Notes: a model not told the origin generated them from the letters alone. 15,390 bases of DNA from Dysgonamonadaceae bacterium (GCA_031284225.1 JAITAH010000003.1:1-15390); one strand, 5' to 3'. Numbered from the stretch's first letter, positions 1-7,199 are shown. Program-made: numbers and translations.

Positions 1-255
1 CCCCCCCCCCCCATGTGCCTCATACTCAATAACTTATAATAAAACAAGATGGGATTACGCCGTTGAATCCGGAGTAACGTATAGAACAGCCCTTTTGGCG
101 TCCTTCCTGTTCGGAAGAAAAACCAAAGGGGTTTTATTATGTCCTTTCCGCACCTGCACTCATGTGCCTTCATTGCGAACGTCCGGCGTGAATTTCGCCC
201 GGGCAACAAGCTTTCAACATAGAACAACAACAAATAACATAAAAAACAAACAAGA
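1..255. other. Leader region before the fimbrial genes, no gene seen
   Basis: The window starts with a run of 12 C, cut by the edge, followed by about 240 bases without a convincing ORF. Only an eight-codon ATG frame follows the C run. A hairpin lies at 90-131. Two near-copies of CATGTGCCTCAT occur at 12-23 and 161-173. I could not place a TAnnTTTG promoter box here with confidence. Bases 215-255 are A-rich (CAACAACAAATAACAT and on), as is common in leaders just before Bacteroidetes start codons. The region probably holds the 5' leader of the small ORF at 256 and perhaps the end of an upstream transcript. Confidence 0.5.
90..135 (+). terminator. Two-part hairpin followed by a T run (terminator or leader structure)
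   Basis: CCCTTTTGG (90-98) pairs with CCAAAGGGG (123-131) through nine positions, one a G-U wobble. Inside it CTTCC (103-107) pairs with GGAAG (113-117) around a five-base loop. TTTT follows at 132-135. This could end a transcript entering from the left edge, or act as an attenuator in the leader of the fimbrial operon. The sequence alone does not separate the two. Confidence 0.4.
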
Positions 256-438
256 ATGAACAAACAAAAGAATTATGTACCTCCCGGTATAAAAATCTAC
301 CGGATAAAAATGGAAGTCGGGATCGCCGCTCCAACCTCTGTTAGCAAATTTACGGCAGACGCCGAATCGTGGGCGGATGGCGGTACTTGGGGCGCCGACC
401 CGTCCAGCGAAGATGGCGATGTTTATTTAACATGGTAA
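256..438 (+). CDS. Small Trp- and Asp-rich protein next to the fimbrillin gene
   Basis: This encodes 60 residues. It starts MNKQKNYVPPGIKIYRIKME and ends in an acidic, tryptophan-containing tail (ESWADGGTWGADPSSEDGD, final TW). No signal peptide or membrane segment is visible. Short proteins with this plan (basic start, a Y-x-x-P-x-I-K stretch, then a hydrophobic patch with alanines and a G/S/D-rich tail) are common beside fimbrillin-like and exported lipoprotein genes in Bacteroidales; their function is not known to me. The gene is 60 bp upstream of the fimbrillin gene on the same strand, so the two are probably co-transcribed. The start is the only ATG available and follows an A-rich leader. 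A role in fimbrial assembly or regulation is inference from position only. Confidence 0.6.
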   Translation: MNKQKNYVPPGIKIYRIKMEVGIAAPTSVSKFTADAESWADGGTWGADPSSEDGDVYLTW

Positions 439-440
439 AG

Positions 441-486
441 AATAATTAAGAATTAAGAGTTAAAAATTAAGAATTAAGAATTAGAA
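441..486. repeat. AT-rich heptamer tandem repeat (AATTAAG)
   Basis: Copies of AATTAAG lie end to end at 444-450 and 451-457. A variant follows at 458-464, then two more exact copies at 465-471 and 472-478, then a partial copy at 479-484. The array fills most of the 60-bp gap between the small ORF and the fimbrillin gene. It ends directly at the purine-rich AGAAGGA that lies about ten bases before the fimbrillin ATG. Similar AT-rich repeats are frequent between Bacteroidetes genes. A change in copy number would alter spacing, not reading frame. Confidence 0.65.
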
Positions 487-498
487 GGAAATAAACCA

Positions 499-2328
499 AT
501 GAAAACAGGAAATAATCAATTAGCAGGGCTTACGCTATGTAGCCTGCTGGCGGTCTTTACCTCGTGCGACCGGTTGGAGGATGGCGGCGCCGGTAACAAA
601 ACACAAGCTCAATTTTCGCTGGGCCGCATGGAGGCCTGGGGCGCGGAAACGCTTCTGCGAGCTTCCTCTGAAAGGCCTCGGACGATTGAAACGGTTAGCG
701 TTCCGCTGGAAAACAACTGGATACTGGAAGCAAGCCTGATGGAAGAACCGGCTGCTCCGACCCGGGCAACTGCAAACTTGCCTGCCGGGACGAAAATCCA
801 TATTATTGCCCGTAACAGTTCTAATACGGCGGTGATTGCCGAAAGCGACTATGTAACTCAATCGGACGGTAGCCTTGTGCCGGATGCGCAATCGATGAAG
901 TTGGAGGATGGCGTTTCTTACTATTTTACGGCGTATGCCTATTCTGCTCCGACGGATCTGTTTATTATATCCGCAGACGACCCTGTATCAATAACTCCGT
1001 ATAACAACGGCATTGTTACGAACGATTTCCTTTTGGGCGTGGGCGAAACGGTGATTCAGAAGACTGCTTCCGGCGAGATAGCGTTGCCCACCTTAAACCA
1101 TCAGTTTAGCCGGGTGAAATACAGCTTATCAGCTATTGAAGGAAATCCAGAGCTTTCTTATTTTACTGTTTCTCTGACCAACAATTATGCCGCTACACTG
1201 ACGAAAACGGGCGCCTCTGTTGCCACTGTACTTACCAGGGGCGAAACGACTACAGCGCAACTGCTTTCTACGGGTAGTTCTGATGATGCTTACCGCATCG
1301 TCTATACGGACAAGGAGAGTCCGGCGCTTAAAATTTCCGGAACCATTGGCGGATCAACTAATTTTTCAAACGTGCCGGTAACCTACCAGAACGCTTTTGA
1401 ATCCGGTAAATCCTATATTTTGCAGATTAATATTAAGAAAGGGGTTGTCTGGGCGAATTCGAACATTTACTGGGACAATACGGCTAAAAGATTGACGTTT
1501 AAGCCGCACGGATATACGGGTGCGAATGCAGAGGATGCGATGTTCTATCAGGGAGTAGCTTTTCATTGGGGTTCATTGGTGGGAATTTCGCCTGGTCTTG
1601 TGTCAGAAGATGAGTTTAATTTTGTTCCCAGCGCTACTCCTATTTACGTTTACCGTAGAGGGACAGACCCGCAATGGGTTCAAACCGATCTTGAGACGGC
1701 TGTTGCCGGTGGATTAACCGCTTACCCCGGTTTCACGGATAATACCAGTATTGACGGTATTCCGTATGTGACAGTAGAGATTATAGGAGGATCTCGTAGT
1801 GCAGGTTATCTTTCGAATAATCATTCCTCTTTAGTCTCAGAGAATAAGGGAGACATTTGTATGTACATTGGCGCTACAGGTGGTCCAACCGGTTATCGGA
1901 TGCCTACATCGAAAGAGTTTGGAGGCAACATAGAAGAGTTTGATTTTACTACTTTCTATTGGGAGGAGGTTTCTCCTTTATCCTCAACCATTGGTTGGCA
2001 TAAAGGTGATAATGCTAATTTTACTAATCTTGGCAGCATTAGCAGTCCTTATTCTTTTTTCAAGGACGATGGTACGACTGTACTTGGTCCTGGGGTCTCC
2101 GGTTTTGCTACTTACAGCGGTACTTCTCTCCCTGCTTCAGGGTTCCTTGGCGCCTATACTGGTACGATCTCCGATCCAGGCGAATCCGGCTACTATTGGA
2201 GTAGTTCCGTCGTCGATTACTCTATTCATACCGCGTACAACTTGCATTTTAACAGTAGCCATGTGATCCCAAGCTTCTTCACCATGCGCGGCAGCTCGTT
2301 CTTCGTGCGGTGTGTGAAGGATTATTAA
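499..2328 (+). CDS. Fimbrillin-type surface lipoprotein with FISUMP-like C-terminal domain
   Basis: The protein has 609 residues and starts with a lipoprotein signal peptide: a hydrophobic stretch, then FTSC with the lipidated cysteine at residue 23. Residues of about 60-330 resemble the fimbrillin (Mfa-like) fold of Bacteroidales, including the LPAGTKIHIIARN and GVSYYFTAYAYS type strands. The last third contains GYRMPTSKEF (near residue 464), GYYWSSS (near 564) and a final FFVRCVKDY. This pattern belongs to the Fibrobacter-succinogenes major paralogous (FISUMP-like) domain often found at the C-terminus of fimbrillin-like proteins. In that family such proteins are exported as lipoproteins and polymerised, or placed at the fimbrial tip; a tip or minor-subunit role here is inference. 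AGAAGGA at 484-490 is a plausible ribosome site. No assembly genes lie downstream, so this may be an isolated variable surface gene. Confidence 0.8.
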   Translation: MKTGNNQLAGLTLCSLLAVFTSCDRLEDGGAGNKTQAQFSLGRMEAWGAETLLRASSERPRTIETVSVPLENNWILEASLMEEPAAPTRATANLPAGTKIHIIARNSSNTAVIAESDYVTQSDGSLVPDAQSMKLEDGVSYYFTAYAYSAPTDLFIISADDPVSITPYNNGIVTNDFLLGVGETVIQKTASGEIALPTLNHQFSRVKYSLSAIEGNPELSYFTVSLTNNYAATLTKTGASVATVLTRGETTTAQLLSTGSSDDAYRIVYTDKESPALKISGTIGGSTNFSNVPVTYQNAFESGKSYILQINIKKGVVWANSNIYWDNTAKRLTFKPHGYTGANAEDAMFYQGVAFHWGSLVGISPGLVSEDEFNFVPSATPIYVYRRGTDPQWVQTDLETAVAGGLTAYPGFTDNTSIDGIPYVTVEIIGGSRSAGYLSNNHSSLVSENKGDICMYIGATGGPTGYRMPTSKEFGGNIEEFDFTTFYWEEVSPLSSTIGWHKGDNANFTNLGSISSPYSFFKDDGTTVLGPGVSGFATYSGTSLPASGFLGAYTGTISDPGESGYYWSSSVVDYSIHTAYNLHFNSSHVIPSFFTMRGSSFFVRCVKDY

Positions 2329-2591
2329 AGCGAACCGAATTCGTGCATCCGACTATTTGTCTATTTGGCTATTAAAAAAATATTTAGGGGCTGTCTCAAA
2401 GTGAGCTTCTCTTCTATTTATCATCAAGCGGCCGAAGAGCGATGCAGGGGTATTAAAGTTCCAGGGTTAGCCCAATTTCGCTCGTAAAGTGGATAGCCGA
2501 CAATAAAAACGGGAGAATGTAATGTGTTTTTTTATCTCGACAGGTTTTTTCCGGTATTCCTGCTCTTACGGCGCTGTTTTTTCAGGAGAAA
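2329..2591. other. Intergenic region with a possible insertion-sequence end
   Basis: This stretch separates the plus-strand fimbrial genes from the minus-strand receptor operon. No ORF looks real. GGGGCTGTCTCAAAG at about 2388-2402 resembles the terminal inverted repeats of some Bacteroidetes insertion sequences, but no matching inverted copy or transposase is present. A small GGGTTAGCCC palindrome lies at about 2464-2473. I see no clear terminator for the fimbrillin gene. The rest shows nothing I can name. Confidence 0.35.
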
Positions 2592-2642
2592 GACAACGGC
2601 AAAGAAGGCAAAGACTATCAAGCCTTTGCCTGTTTGCCTGTC
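2592..2642 (-). terminator. Long hairpin after the TonB receptor/DUF2141 operon
   Basis: The left arm, 2598-2613, consists of two GGCAAAG units separated by AA. It pairs with 2624-2638 (CTTTGCCTGTTTGCC), leaving one bulge and a ten-base loop. GACA (2592-2595) and TGTC (2639-2642) extend the stem. It starts four bases past the stop of the DUF2141 gene. The T content after the stem on the minus strand is modest, so it may act as a transcript-end stabiliser as much as an intrinsic terminator. Confidence 0.55.
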
Positions 2643-2645
2643 GTT

Positions 2646-3050
2646 CTATTCAAGCAGGATATTTATTTCCAAATCCCCATCCACTGTGAACCGGCAAGCC
2701 TCGTAAGAAGGCGGCCCGTATTTCCCTTTGGCATTATTGCTGAACCCGTATTTTTCGGTTGGGATACCGAACAAACCGGCGTCCAGCTTGCCGTTGCTGT
2801 TCTCGTCTTGAAACAGCGACAGGGCATATTCGCCCGATGGAACATTTTCAAACACAACCACAACGGTTTCCGCATTCACTTTGACCATCTGCACGGCGAC
2901 GGGTTTTTTCATGAAACTTTCTTTGTCGTAAAGACCGACCATTAACTGTCCCGACGGCTCTTCAATGCCCTCTACAATAAGGGTTAACCGATTCTGCGCG
3001 CTGAGCGTACCGGCTACCAGCAGCATCAGCATAAAAATTTTTGCTTTCAT
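2646..3050 (-). CDS. DUF2141 family exported protein
   Basis: This encodes 134 residues with a signal peptide (hydrophobic core, probable cleavage after TLSA at residue 18). The mature part matches the DUF2141 family. It shows GQLMVGLYD, then VPSGEYALSLFQDENSNGKLD at about 71-90, then FGIPTEKYGFSNNAKG and GPPSYE. The D82-x-N84-x-N86-G-x-x-D90 loop looks like a calcium-binding loop, which is inference. The biochemical role of the family is not established. In Bacteroidetes such genes often sit next to TonB-dependent receptors, as here: the ATG overlaps the receptor stop by four bases (ATGA), so the two are translationally coupled. It probably resides in the periplasm or at the cell surface and works with the receptor. 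Confidence 0.85.
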   Translation of the reverse strand: MKAKIFMLMLLVAGTLSAQNRLTLIVEGIEEPSGQLMVGLYDKESFMKKPVAVQMVKVNAETVVVVFENVPSGEYALSLFQDENSNGKLDAGLFGIPTEKYGFSNNAKGKYGPPSYEACRFTVDGDLEINILLE

Positions 3051-4993
3051 AAATTTTTTAATTGATTTAATTGTTTATTATTACTGAGAGTTAGAAACAC
3101 GCCTAAAAGTAAAAACCGCGTTGAGGAATTGGCGATTTCCCGCCGGACGCCCGGATAAACGGAAGAATATTCGTATCCGTAAATGTTACGATATCCGAAT
3201 ACATTCTGGCAGGCAAAATGAATAACGAGTCCGGGGTTGGGAACATACGACCACGAAACAGACAGGCTGTTATGGAAAGGCGTACGCCCCAGCGGGTTGG
3301 AGGAATAAGACGCATCGTAATAAGGCGTTCCGGACGAAATAGCGTAATTGGCGCTTACTAACGATTTCAAGGGAGCCAGCCAATATTTTAAAGTAGCGTT
3401 GAAGGAATGACGCGCCACATAATCCGGCGCTACCGCTTCCGGAAATCCGTCGTACCGTTTTTTCGTCTGATTGTAAGAATAAGATAACCAGTATTCCAAC
3501 TGTTTGAAATTGTTTTTCAGGAACACATCGGCGCCGTATCCTTGCCCATTGCCGTCGTTGTCGATAGCGACCGGTTGTCCATCCCGGTAAGTAACGACAT
3601 TTTTGTATTTTTTATAATAAGCGTCAACTTGTAACTTGCTGTTATTTTTCGGAATATAACTGTACGAAACAGTTCCCTTATCCACCGAAACAAAATCAAC
3701 CGCATCGCTCTGCATCAGGTAATCCATAACCGGCAATTGGAAATATTCGCCGAAAGAAGCGGAAACAATGTGTTTGCGCTGCAACCGGTAACCGATGTAC
3801 AGGCGCGGCGCCAGATTGAAGCGTTTCAAATAAACGGAATATTCGCCGCGCAAACCGACGCTTGCCGTTAAATGGTTGGTTAAAAACAGTTTTGTGTCAT
3901 TGTAAACGCTTGCCAGACTGTTGTGGACGGCGTTGACATATTCGCGGTCGAGAAAATAAGTTTCCCGATACGGATTCGCCATTAATTCCGCGCCGGTACG
4001 GTTGATCCATTTCCCGCTTTTGTATTGCAACGTGATTTTATTGTGATTCCAAAGATTTTGCGTTTTTAAGCGGTCGTTCGGATACAGCGCGTCGGTACCC
4101 GAAAGTTGGTCGATGACCACATTTCCGGCGGCCGACAATGAAAGTTTTTTGTTAAATATATGATATACATTCAACTGCGCATACAAATACGATTGCCGGA
4201 AATCGTTGGTCATGCGCACGCTGTCCACATTTTCGCTGGCATATTCGCCGCCGGCCGGACTGACATTCAGTTGCGCCGTCATTTTAGTTCGGGGCGAAAA
4301 TGCTTTGGTCAGGAAAAAATCGAAAGCCATTTGTTGGTAATGTTTTTTCCAGTCATATCCATCGGAAACCAATTGCCGGTAAGGCGCCAGATTGGTATAA
4401 TCGAGGCTGACGCGATAGGCATACGACGGCTTTTGATCGGTGTGCGAAACGCCGGCATAAACGGAAGAGAGAGAAAGATCGGTGCGGGCTTCCATCTGCT
4501 CTTTTTCTTTCGTATTCAGGTTGATAATGCCGGACAAAGCCTGCCCGAATTCGGCGTTGAATCCGCCCGATTGCAGAACGATTCCCTCAAACAAATCGGA
4601 ATTGAAACGGGTTCTCGTCCCTGTATTTTTTGCCGAAAACCGGTAAGGATTGACCACGATCAAATCGTTGATATAAATTTGCGATTCGTCTGTGCCGCCG
4701 CCCTGAATAATAAGCCGTCCGTCGTTGTCGTTGGCTTGTACGCCGGGCAATATCCGCATGTTCCCGATAATATCCGCCATCGCCGCCGGATTGGTAATAA
4801 TATCGAACGTGGACATTTGCAGGGTTTGCGCCGAATAATCGCTGAAACGTCCGTATTTGGCGCCTTTCACCACAATCGGTTTCAGGAGGATACTGTCTTT
4901 CGGAGCCGCCGGCCGGCTTTCCTGAGCGTTTAAGTTCGCCGTTACGAAGGTAAAACCGAGAAGAAGAATTATTTTATAAGAAAGATTTTTCAT
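3047..4993 (-). CDS. TonB-dependent outer-membrane receptor (short type)
   Basis: The protein has 648 residues with a signal peptide (cleavage near NLNA at residue 23). A plug domain covers about 36-165, with IVVKG near its start, DIIGNMRILPGVQ, RLIIQGGGTDESQIYINDL and GGFNAEFGQALSGIINL. The rest is a beta-barrel of amphipathic strands ending in FLLLGVFLTL and a short polar tail. It lacks the N-terminal carboxypeptidase-like domain and the SusC features common in Bacteroidetes, so it belongs to a short receptor class that is not a SusC/RagA glycan importer. The substrate is unknown. It is the first gene of a two-gene operon with the DUF2141 gene. A 23-bp element with an inverted repeat sits immediately in front of its start codon and matches one ahead of the neighbouring regulator operon, suggesting control by that winged-helix protein. 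Confidence 0.88.
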   Translation of the reverse strand: MKNLSYKIILLLGFTFVTANLNAQESRPAAPKDSILLKPIVVKGAKYGRFSDYSAQTLQMSTFDIITNPAAMADIIGNMRILPGVQANDNDGRLIIQGGGTDESQIYINDLIVVNPYRFSAKNTGTRTRFNSDLFEGIVLQSGGFNAEFGQALSGIINLNTKEKEQMEARTDLSLSSVYAGVSHTDQKPSYAYRVSLDYTNLAPYRQLVSDGYDWKKHYQQMAFDFFLTKAFSPRTKMTAQLNVSPAGGEYASENVDSVRMTNDFRQSYLYAQLNVYHIFNKKLSLSAAGNVVIDQLSGTDALYPNDRLKTQNLWNHNKITLQYKSGKWINRTGAELMANPYRETYFLDREYVNAVHNSLASVYNDTKLFLTNHLTASVGLRGEYSVYLKRFNLAPRLYIGYRLQRKHIVSASFGEYFQLPVMDYLMQSDAVDFVSVDKGTVSYSYIPKNNSKLQVDAYYKKYKNVVTYRDGQPVAIDNDGNGQGYGADVFLKNNFKQLEYWLSYSYNQTKKRYDGFPEAVAPDYVARHSFNATLKYWLAPLKSLVSANYAISSGTPYYDASYSSNPLGRTPFHNSLSVSWSYVPNPGLVIHFACQNVFGYRNIYGYEYSSVYPGVRREIANSSTRFLLLGVFLTLSNNKQLNQLKNL

Positions 4994-4996
4994 TTT

Positions 4997-5031
4997 ATAA
5001 AGTAGTTTAGTTTATAAACTTAATTGACAAA
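4997..5031 (-). promoter_or_regulatory. Predicted operator and promoter of the receptor operon
   Basis: Bases 5005-5019 read GTTTAG-TTT-ATAAAC, a 6-3-6 inverted repeat with one mismatch. Inside it AGTTTATAAACT (5009-5020) is a perfect palindrome. The 23 bases at 4997-5019 match 6044-6066 at 22 positions in the same orientation. On the minus strand TTTG lies at 5031-5028 and TACTTTAT at 5004-4997, a loose fit to the Bacteroidetes -33/-7 pattern with a 23-bp spacer. If that is the promoter, the leader is almost absent. The operator is well supported by the repeat; the exact promoter is not. Confidence 0.6.
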
Positions 5032-5109
5032 AAAATATACTGTTACCTCATTGTGAGCGTAGCGAAGCAAGCCGGTTTTATTCTGTTTTCCGATGGCTTC
5101 GTTTTCGCA

Positions 5110-5394
5110 TCACTGTTGGATATAACTTTGCAGCGCTTGTACATATTCGCCGAAAGCCGCCACGCCCTTATCCGAAATTTTGCAAATCGTACAAGGCATT
5201 TTCCCCCTGAACGTTTTTGTTACCGAAAGATAGCCGGCTTCGTTCAACTTATCGATTTGCACGCTGAGATTACCGGAAGTTGCTCCGGTTTTTTCTTTCA
5301 GGAAAACGAAATCGGCTTCTTCCACGCTAATTAACAACGACATTACTGCGAGCCGCAACTGCGAATGTAATAAGGGATCGAGTTCTTTAAACAT
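5110..5394 (-). CDS. Small winged-helix transcriptional regulator
   Basis: This encodes 94 residues and is almost entirely a winged-helix DNA-binding domain of the MarR/ArsR-like HTH_34 type. Helices lead into SGNLSVQIDKLNEAGYL (about 40-56, recognition helix). The wing follows with TKTFRGKMPCTICKISDKG, a signature of this family, and a C-terminal helix probably used for dimerisation. No metal-binding or ligand domain is visible; two cysteines (68 and 71) lie in the wing. It overlaps the end of the membrane-protein gene by eight bases, so the two form one operon. Two near-identical inverted-repeat sites, one in the promoter of this operon and one ahead of the TonB receptor operon, are the natural targets. 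Repression is inferred from operator position. Confidence 0.85.
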   Translation of the reverse strand: MFKELDPLLHSQLRLAVMSLLISVEEADFVFLKEKTGATSGNLSVQIDKLNEAGYLSVTKTFRGKMPCTICKISDKGVAAFGEYVQALQSYIQQ

Positions 5395-6013
5395 TTTCTT
5401 TTGCTCGTTTATTTATTCGGTAACCGGGAATGACAAATCCGGCGATCATGCAAACGGCTAATATAAAAAATTGTGCGATAACCGGTTCAGTCGTAAACCA
5501 GAGGACAAGTACGCAGAGCAATGCTCCCAGCCACATAATGTACGCTCCGAAGAGATAGGGTTTGCAGCGGCAGGCTTTTGCCGTAATAAATTCGGCCAGT
5601 CCCGTCAAGAGAATAATGCCGGGATTGATGAGGAAAAACACATCGTCCATTTTCTTTCCAAATCCAAGCAGGAAAATAAGCGCCAAAAGGAGTCCTACCG
5701 AACAAGCAAATCCCGACCAAACCGATCGGATAATAGCATCTATATGCGTTTTAACTTTTGATTGGTTGCTTACCTTATTGGCAATCATCCGGCTGGTTAT
5801 AGCGCCGGGAATCATCAGCGCCCAAATCCAAAACGACTGGTTGGGATGAGGCAGAACGAATGCTAAAGCAACGTTTACCAAAGCCAAGAGAGAAACAATC
5901 AACCCGTTAAAAACCATTGGATTGCCACTCCCTTTTTGTAAGTTTGTTCTGGCTTGCGCAATCATTTCGTTGATTAAAGCCAAACTTTGTTGTTCTGTAA
6001 ATTTTGTTTCCAT
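5387..6013 (-). CDS. Multi-pass membrane protein partner of the winged-helix regulator
   Basis: The protein has 208 residues. It has a soluble N-terminal helix (METKFTEQQSLALINEMIAQ) and then about six hydrophobic segments near 34-54, 60-75, 100-118, 124-143, 153-173 and 177-196, with a basic C-terminal tail. No enzyme motif is visible. Proteins of this plan are common in Bacteroidetes directly upstream of a small HTH_34 regulator, and their function is unknown to me. It might sense or relay a membrane signal to the regulator, but this is inference from pairing alone. A promoter with a well-placed operator lies 26-57 bases upstream of its start. The start METKF is favoured because it is the first codon after that promoter. 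Confidence 0.75.
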   Translation of the reverse strand: METKFTEQQSLALINEMIAQARTNLQKGSGNPMVFNGLIVSLLALVNVALAFVLPHPNQSFWIWALMIPGAITSRMIANKVSNQSKVKTHIDAIIRSVWSGFACSVGLLLALIFLLGFGKKMDDVFFLINPGIILLTGLAEFITAKACRCKPYLFGAYIMWLGALLCVLVLWFTTEPVIAQFFILAVCMIAGFVIPGYRINKRAKENV

Positions 6014-6038
6014 TTTGTTATTTAATTGAATTTCGCTG

Positions 6039-6070
6039 CAAAGATAAAGTAGTTTATTTTATAAACCAAA
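6039..6070 (-). promoter_or_regulatory. Promoter with embedded operator for the membrane protein/regulator operon
   Basis: On the minus strand TTTG (6070-6067) is followed, after exactly 20 bp, by TATCTTTG (6046-6039), a full match to the Bacteroidetes -33/-7 consensus. The spacer holds a perfect 6-3-6 inverted repeat, GTTTAT-TTT-ATAAAC, at 6052-6066. A dimer bound there would cover the promoter, which implies repression and negative autoregulation. The leader to the start codon at 6013 would be about 20 bases. Confidence 0.75.
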
Positions 6071-6112
6071 TTTTTGAGGAATAATTTTTGAAAAAATTTA
6101 TTTCATTTCACA

Positions 6113-6145
6113 TTGTCATTATTTTCTCTAAATTTTGTACCTTTG
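6113..6145 (+). promoter_or_regulatory. Promoter of the cysteine-synthase-like gene
   Basis: TTG at 6113-6115 and TACCTTTG at 6138-6145 are separated by 22 bp, and the second is a full TAnnTTTG match. Transcription would start near 6150, which places the ATG at 6088 upstream of the transcript and the ATG at 6166 about 16 bases inside it. This decides the start of the following gene. Confidence 0.7.
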
Positions 6146-6165
6146 AGGGGTTAAATACTAATAAA

Positions 6166-7185
6166 ATGAAAAACGCAACCATTCTCAAGCGATTACTTGG
6201 ATTAAAGTCTATCATCGGCAATACGCCTTTGTTGAAAATCAATTACCAATACCGGGGGAAATCGCGGGTTATTTATGCCAAGGCGGAATATCATAATATG
6301 ACCGGCAGTATCAAAGACAGAATCGCGTATTATATTTTGGATGAAGCCTATAAATCCGGCGAATTGCAACCGGACATGCACATTATGGAAGCGACCAGCG
6401 GCAATACGGGCATATCTTTTTCCGCTTTGGGCAAAGCGATGGGGCACGAAGTTACCATCTTTATGCCGAACTGGATGAGCGTCGAACGTATCAATCTGAT
6501 ACGGAGTTTCGGGGCGAATATCCGGTTAGTCAGTCCGGAAGAAGGCGGTTTCCTGGGCAGCATCCGGATGACGGAAGACCTGCAAAAGGCGCATCCGGAT
6601 CGTATTTTCCTGCCGCGCCAATTCGATAATTGCATGAATTGCGAAGCGCACGCCAAAATGACCGGCCCGGAAATTGTGGAACAAATGATTCAGTTAGGAT
6701 TGATTCCCGATGCGTTTGTAGCGGGCGTCGGCACCGGAGGCACCGTGATGGGCGTCGGCGCGTATCTGCGTAGCGTCAACAGCAATGTCCTGATTTATCC
6801 GCTCGAACCAGCTAATTCGCCCACGATGAGTACGGGACACAAAATCGGAAAACATCGCATCCAGGGCATTTCGGATGAGTTTATCCCTTCCATTGTTAAA
6901 TTGGACGAATTGGACGAAATTATTCAGGTGGACGACGGCGATGCAATTATTATGGCTCAAAAATTAGCCCGGACATTGGGTTTGGGAGTTGGAATCTCGT
7001 CCGGCGGCAACTTCCTGGGAGCTGTTCAGGTACAAAACCGGCTGGACGACGACGCCATCGTTACCACCGTATTTGCCGACGATAGCAAAAAATACCTGAG
7101 TACGGATTATATCAAAGAAGAACCGGTGAAAGACGGCTTTTTTTCTACGGATATCCAATTGGAAAAGGTAACGATATTGAAATAA
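6166..7185 (+). CDS. PLP-dependent cysteine synthase family enzyme
   Basis: With the start at 6166 this is 339 residues: the start is [20 protein letters not shown]. An ATG at 6088 is in frame, but the extra 26 residues are not family-like and the promoter lies within them. The fold-type II PLP signature is complete: GNTPLLKI (18-25), TGSIKDR with the Schiff-base lysine K50, TSGNTG (77-82) that binds substrate, GTGGT for the cofactor phosphate, and ISSGGN near the C-terminus. Relatives make cysteine from O-acetylserine and sulfide, or act in related beta-replacement reactions. At 339 residues, with DR after the lysine, it could also be a cystathionine-beta-synthase-like member, so I give no symbol. 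It is probably cytosolic and a single-gene unit, with the divergent membrane-protein operon on its left. Confidence 0.85.
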   Translation: MKNATILKRLLGLKSIIGNTPLLKINYQYRGKSRVIYAKAEYHNMTGSIKDRIAYYILDEAYKSGELQPDMHIMEATSGNTGISFSALGKAMGHEVTIFMPNWMSVERINLIRSFGANIRLVSPEEGGFLGSIRMTEDLQKAHPDRIFLPRQFDNCMNCEAHAKMTGPEIVEQMIQLGLIPDAFVAGVGTGGTVMGVGAYLRSVNSNVLIYPLEPANSPTMSTGHKIGKHRIQGISDEFIPSIVKLDELDEIIQVDDGDAIIMAQKLARTLGLGVGISSGGNFLGAVQVQNRLDDDAIVTTVFADDSKKYLSTDYIKEEPVKDGFFSTDIQLEKVTILK

Positions 7186-7199
7186 AAAACTTGCCCATC

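Noticed and set aside
1940..2266. Hydrophobic 108-codon frame inside the fimbrillin gene
   Set aside because: The Leu/Ile-rich sequence arises from the Ser/Thr-rich fimbrillin codons read out of frame; no separate signal supports it.
4160..4933. 257-codon plus-strand frame opposite the TonB receptor plug
   Set aside because: It is an antisense shadow of a strongly supported gene with no family features.
5063..5101. CGAAGC/GCTTCG inverted repeat between the regulator and receptor genes
   Set aside because: Six pairs around a 27-base loop without a T run are too weak to call a terminator.
6088..6165. In-frame upstream extension of the cysteine-synthase-like gene
   Set aside because: It contains the TACCTTTG promoter box, has no family-like sequence, and the ATG at 6166 gives the expected N-terminus.
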